A DNA stretch of 64,000 nt, taken from assembly GCF_030149505.1 (NCBI RefSeq), contig NZ_JASBRN010000067.1, positions 1 to 64,000 on the forward strand, read 5' to 3'. Under the pieces are notes generated by a model. It had not been told where the DNA came from and made no database searches. It saw nothing but the letters and a program-made list of their open reading frames with translations. A program made the translations under genes and the position numbers. Shown here piece after piece: positions 60,769-64,000 of this stretch. Every line of letters starts with the position of its first letter. The first letter of the stretch is position 1. The stretch comes from Nocardioides sp. (lineage in GTDB: Bacteria > Actinomycetota > Actinomycetes > Propionibacteriales > Nocardioidaceae).

Positions 60769-60881
60769 GGTCTCGACGGCGGCGCGCTGGCGCTTGCCCG
60801 TTCGACGGGCGGTGGTGCGGGCCGCAGGTCGGTCACGCGGTTTCGACGACGCTCGTCGCTGGCGCTCCTCGCTGCTCAACC
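60769..60881 (+). repeat. two interspersed repeat copies
   Basis: 60769-60807 is a degenerate copy (GGTCTCGACGGCGGCGCGCT at its start). 60839-60881 is a variant copy (starts GGTTTCGACGACGCTCGTCG, ends CTGCTCAACC), like that at 11077 in the metalloprotease gene. The end of the second supplies the stop codon of the exporter read on the other strand (TGA at 60878-60876). Confidence 0.75.
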
Positions 60882-62459
60882 AGCAGCAGCAGCGGTGGGG
60901 GCCGGGCGGCGGTCGAGGAGGAGGGCGCCGGCGATGGCGACCACCCAGATCCCGGCGATCGTGAAGAGCGCCGCCTGGAAGCCGGTCTCGCCGCCGCCGT
61001 ACGCCGCCATCAGGGCGACCGAGACGGCCGAGCCGGTGGTGAAGCCGAGGTAGCGCAGCACCTGGTTGAAGGCCATCGCCGAGCCGGTCTCCGCGGCGGG
61101 CACGTGGGGGACCATCAGCACCGCGAGGCTGGAGAAGGTGAAGCCGGAGCCGAGCCCGCCGAGCGCCATCACGGCCAGCGCCTGCCACAGGTGGTCGTGC
61201 CAGACCGCCAGCGCGAGGGTGGCGCTCATGAACATCAGGCTGCCCGCGGGCAGCAGGGTGCGGCGGCCGACGCGGGCCAGCACGAGGCGGGCGAGCTGGT
61301 TGCCGAGGACCGACATGAGGGAGTACGGCACGAGCACCATGCCGGCGGCGAGCACGCTCTCGGCGAGGCCGAAGCCGGGCTCGTCCGCGCGGACGAGGAC
61401 GACGACGAGGGTGAGCAGGGAGTACATCCCGACGCCGGCGATGACCGCCACCAGGTTGGGCGCCGCGATGCCGGGACGGGTCGCGAGCCGGAGGTCGACG
61501 AGCGGGTGCCTGCTGCGGAGCGTGTACGCCGTCCAGCCGACGAGGCCGAGCAGGCCGACCGCCCCGAGGCCGAGCGTCCGCGGGTCGCCCCAGCCCCAGA
61601 CCTCGCCCTCGGAGACCGCGAGCAGCGTCGCGAGCATCGCGACCGTGAGGCCGGCAGCGCCGAGCCAGTCGACCCGCGCCGGCTCCACCCCGGGCGCGCC
61701 CGGCACGAACCGCAGCGCCAGCACCAGGCTGATCACCGTCAGGACCGCGCCCAGCGCATAGGCCGCGACCAGCCCGCCGAGCAGCGCCATGAGTGCCGTG
61801 AGCGGGTAGCCGAGCCCGGCGCCGGCCACCATCGTCACGCTCAGCCACGCGATCGCGCGGGACTGCCGCTCCCCGGCCAGCTCGTCGCGGGCGACCGCCA
61901 TGGCCAGCGGCACCAGGGACATCCCGACCCCCTGCAGGGTTCGGGCGGCGACCAGGAGCGCGAAGCTCTCCAGCGGCACCGCGGCGGCCGCGAGGACGGT
62001 GCCGAGCAGGACGGTCGCTAGGCCCGCGAGGATCGTCGGGCGGCGTACGCGCCCGGACGCGAAGCGTCCGACCACCGGCGTGCTGACGGCGCCCGCGAGC
62101 AGGGCCGCGGTCAGGCTCCACTGGGCGGTGGTGAGGCGGACGTCGAAGTGCTCCACCACGCTCGGCACCAGCGGGGCGCCGAGGCTGCTGGTGATCGCCG
62201 TGATGGTCGTCAGCAGGGCGAGGGTGGTGAGGAGGTAGGGGCGGGGTGGGCGGTCGCTGCTGTCGGGTGCGAGGGTCTCGTGGCTCGGCGCGGGCGCGCC
62301 TCGCACCTCGACCAGCGAGGGGTCGGCGGTCAGGTCGCCGGGTCTCGACGACGGCTCGCTGACGCTCGCCTGCTCGACCAGCGGTGGTGCGGGGTCGCTG
62401 GCGCTCGCCTGCTCGACCAGCGGAGGCTGGCCCGCGACCCGGTTGTCCACGTCAACCAC
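60876..62459 (-). CDS. MFS drug-exporter-like transporter with repeat-derived N-terminus
   Basis: A 527-residue MFS transporter (DHA2/EmrB type, fourteen spans). LLTTITAITSSLGAPLVPSV, then FDVRLTTAQWSLTAALLAGA, VGRFASGRVRRPT and AARTLQGVGMSLVPLAMAVARDE are characteristic. The first about 70 residues are not conserved family sequence: they read PPLVEQASASDPAPPLVEQA and SVSEPSSRPGDLTADPSLVE, direct translations of repeats on the other strand. GTG 62459 opens this long frame; GTG 62306 would remove most of the tail. It exports small molecules using the proton gradient; the substrate is unknown. Confidence 0.85.
   Translation of the reverse strand: MVDVDNRVAGQPPLVEQASASDPAPPLVEQASVSEPSSRPGDLTADPSLVEVRGAPAPSHETLAPDSSDRPPRPYLLTTLALLTTITAITSSLGAPLVPSVVEHFDVRLTTAQWSLTAALLAGAVSTPVVGRFASGRVRRPTILAGLATVLLGTVLAAAAVPLESFALLVAARTLQGVGMSLVPLAMAVARDELAGERQSRAIAWLSVTMVAGAGLGYPLTALMALLGGLVAAYALGAVLTVISLVLALRFVPGAPGVEPARVDWLGAAGLTVAMLATLLAVSEGEVWGWGDPRTLGLGAVGLLGLVGWTAYTLRSRHPLVDLRLATRPGIAAPNLVAVIAGVGMYSLLTLVVVLVRADEPGFGLAESVLAAGMVLVPYSLMSVLGNQLARLVLARVGRRTLLPAGSLMFMSATLALAVWHDHLWQALAVMALGGLGSGFTFSSLAVLMVPHVPAAETGSAMAFNQVLRYLGFTTGSAVSVALMAAYGGGETGFQAALFTIAGIWVVAIAGALLLDRRPAPTAAAAG
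62274..62418 (+). repeat. repeat cluster inside the exporter's N-terminal coding region
   Basis: 62274-62315 is the second type (like 28063). 62341-62379 is a full main copy (GGTCTCGACGACGGCTCGCT at its start). 62395-62418 is the right half of another. All run on + while the gene runs on minus. Confidence 0.75.
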
Positions 62460-62502
62460 GGTAGGTCGATCGGGGCCGGGACGTCGTGTCGGCGAGGCGC
62501 TC

Positions 62503-62508
62503 TAGGGT
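62503..62508 (+). promoter_or_regulatory. -10 box of a leaderless promoter (acetoacetyl-CoA synthetase)
   Basis: TAGGGT, 6 bases before GTG 62515. Confidence 0.5.
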
Positions 62509-62514
62509 GGCGGG

Positions 62515-64000
62515 GTGAGCGACGACACATCTCGGGACGCTGCGGCTCAGGACATCCCGCGGGTGCTGTGGGAGCCGGGGCCGTGGGAGGCCTCGCGGCT
62601 GGGGCGGTTCGCCCGGCGACTGGAGGCGGAGTACCACGTCGACTTCGGCGACGACTACGAGCAGCTGCGGCAGTGGAGCCTGGAGCACCTCGACACCTGG
62701 TGGCTCGAGGTCTGGCGCGAGCTGCGGCTGCCGGCCTTCCCCGAGCCGACGGTCGCGCTGGTGGAGCACCCGCCGCTGGCGCCGGGCAGCGCGACCTGGT
62801 TCCCCGAGGTCACGACCAACTACGCGCAGGCGGTGCTCGCGCTGCCGGAGCGGGCCGACGACGACGTCGTGGTCGTGTCGCGGTCGCAGTCCCGCGACGA
62901 GCGCACCTGGACCGCGGCCGAGCTGCGCGCCGACGTCGCGCGCGTCCGGGCCGGCCTCGTGCACCTCGGCGTCGAGCGGGGCGACCGCGTGGCGGCGTAC
63001 GCACCCAACGTGGGGGAGACCCTCGTCCTGCTGCTCGCCGCGGCCTCGCTGGGGGCGGTCTTCTGCTCGGTGGCGCCGGAGTTCGGCACCCAGTCGGTCG
63101 TCGACCGGCTCGGGCAGATCGAGCCGGTGGTGCTGCTGGCCGTCGACGGCTACCGGTACGGCGACAAGCCGGTCTCCCGCGAGGCCGAGGTCACCGAGGT
63201 GCTCGCGGCGCTGCCGTCGGTGCGGGCCGTGGTGCACCTGCCCTACCTCGACGCCACCTCGACCGGCCCCGCGAGCACCGACGCGCGGACCACGGTGCTC
63301 TGGGACGACCTGCACCCCGACCAGCGCGAGGTCGTGGCCTTCGAGGACGTGCCGTTCGACCACCCGCTCTACGTGCTGTTCTCCAGCGGCACCACGGGCC
63401 TGCCCAAGCCGATCGTCCACGGCCACGGCGGGATCGTCCTCGGCCACGCCGCCGCGCTCGGGCTCTTCACCGACCTCGGGCCCGACGACCGGTTCTCGTG
63501 GTTCTCCACGACCGGCTGGATGATGTGGAACTACCTCGTCTCCGGGCTGCTCGTCGGGTCGACCGTCGTGCTCTTCGACGGCAACCCCGCCCACCCCACG
63601 CTGATGTCGCAGTGGGAGCTGGCCGCCGAGGCGGAGCTGACCTACTACGGCACCTCGGCGCCGTTCCTCATGACCTGCCGCAAGGCCGGGCTGCGACCCG
63701 GCGACGAGCTCGACCTGTCGCGCCTGCGCGGGGTCGGCTCCACCGGCGCCCCGCTGCCGGCCGAGGGCTTCGCGTGGGTGCACGACGCGGTATCCCCGAC
63801 TGCGCAGGTCGGCTCCATCTCCGGCGGCACCGACGTCTGCAACGCCTTCGTCGGGCCGACCCCGCTCACCCCCGTCTGGGAGGGCGAGATCCCCGCGCGG
63901 CTGCCCGGGATCGGGGTCGAGGCCTATGTCGAGTCGGCGCTGGGCGCCGGCGACTGGCACCCGGTGACCGGCGAGGTCGGCGAGCTCGTGCTGACCCGGC
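62515..64000 (+). CDS. acetoacetyl-CoA synthetase, 3' end outside the window
   Basis: 495 residues of an AMP-forming acyl-CoA synthetase. YHVDFGDDYEQLRQWSLEHL and ERTWTAAELRADV belong to the N-terminal ACS part. The AMP-binding motif FSSGTTGLPKPIVHGHGG begins near residue 289. FSTTGWMMWNYLVSGLLVGS, then SISGGTDVCNAFVG and EVGELVLTR match acetoacetyl-CoA synthetase in particular. It converts acetoacetate, ATP and CoA to acetoacetyl-CoA. Full-length enzymes are about 650 residues, so about a quarter is missing. GTG 62515 is supported by the -10 box at 62503. The frame is open to the window edge. Confidence 0.9.
   Translation, partial: MSDDTSRDAAAQDIPRVLWEPGPWEASRLGRFARRLEAEYHVDFGDDYEQLRQWSLEHLDTWWLEVWRELRLPAFPEPTVALVEHPPLAPGSATWFPEVTTNYAQAVLALPERADDDVVVVSRSQSRDERTWTAAELRADVARVRAGLVHLGVERGDRVAAYAPNVGETLVLLLAAASLGAVFCSVAPEFGTQSVVDRLGQIEPVVLLAVDGYRYGDKPVSREAEVTEVLAALPSVRAVVHLPYLDATSTGPASTDARTTVLWDDLHPDQREVVAFEDVPFDHPLYVLFSSGTTGLPKPIVHGHGGIVLGHAAALGLFTDLGPDDRFSWFSTTGWMMWNYLVSGLLVGSTVVLFDGNPAHPTLMSQWELAAEAELTYYGTSAPFLMTCRKAGLRPGDELDLSRLRGVGSTGAPLPAEGFAWVHDAVSPTAQVGSISGGTDVCNAFVGPTPLTPVWEGEIPARLPGIGVEAYVESALGAGDWHPVTGEVGELVLTR

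Noticed and set aside
10648-62418. A CRISPR array formed by the interspersed repeats
   Set aside because: Copies are kilobases apart with no regular spacers, and no cas genes are present.
62452-63960. A 502-residue open frame on the minus strand over the last 1.5 kb
   Set aside because: It is antisense to acetoacetyl-CoA synthetase, which has all family motifs. The minus frame is rich in R, G, H and Q without any domain, a GC-rich shadow.

Overview
The window is very GC-rich DNA with dense, overlapping genes, many GTG starts and frequent 4-base ATGA/GTGA stop-start overlaps. It contains an Mce lipid-import operon, an F420-dependent (LLM) oxidoreductase pair and DUF222-HNH genes. Together these point to an actinobacterium, most likely of the Nocardioidaceae (Nocardioides-like). 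The genus is an inference from gene content and style. I see no tRNA, rRNA or CRISPR array.

Layout. (1) 1-9.6 kb is a cell-surface polysaccharide locus: a nitroreductase-like protein, a GT4-type glycosyltransferase, a Wzx-type flippase, two polysaccharide pyruvyl transferases, a WecG/TagA transferase and a GT2. All are translationally coupled, bracketed by ISL3 transposase relics, and followed on the other strand by the priming sugar-phosphate transferase. (2) 9.9-18.6 kb holds housekeeping and secreted proteins: a pyrimidine reductase, a secreted zinc metalloprotease, a Nudix hydrolase, an SGNH-like protein and a metallophosphoesterase. (3) 18.6-24.7 kb is an accessory patch with visibly lower GC: an O-antigen-polymerase-like protein converging on a phage-tailspike-like beta-helix protein, then a frameshifted DUF222-HNH gene and a fibronectin-like secreted protein. 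(4) 24.9-31.9 kb contains a dihydropteroate-synthase-like gene coupled to a second pyrimidine reductase, a VapBC pair, a TetR regulator, a cytochrome P450 fused to its own reductase and ferredoxin, and an F420-type oxidoreductase. (5) 32-49.3 kb is a lipid/steroid-type catabolic and import island: Baeyer-Villiger monooxygenase, SDR, MerR regulator, AurF-like diiron oxygenase with its ferredoxin/ferredoxin reductase, an alpha/beta hydrolase, then yrbEAB-mceABCDEF and two Mce-associated proteins. (6) 49.3-60.8 kb is a defence-like region: a truncated Fic gene, a second copy of the F420 oxidoreductase, a Doc-type toxin pair, a complete Wadjet (JetABCD) anti-plasmid system and a second VapBC pair. 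(7) The window ends with an MFS exporter and the first part of acetoacetyl-CoA synthetase.

Three patterns cut across these regions. First, a family of about 40-bp interspersed repeats (beginning GGTCTCGACGACGG, ending GCTCGACC) lies between genes and also inside reading frames: it forms the linker of the P450-reductase fusion, the N-terminal tail of the MFS exporter, and two segments of the metalloprotease. All clear copies have the same orientation. Second, three promoters of the lipid island share a 37-bp element with GTGAC/GTCA dyad ends, a candidate operator for a local regulon. Third, many genes have a TANNNT -10 box 6-7 bases before the start codon, the signature of leaderless transcripts; this helps to fix start codons.

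The Mce island is flanked by two diverged direct copies of the P450 5' end plus the F420 oxidoreductase gene. The right-hand P450 copy is reduced to about 45 codons and abuts the tail of an MFS gene.
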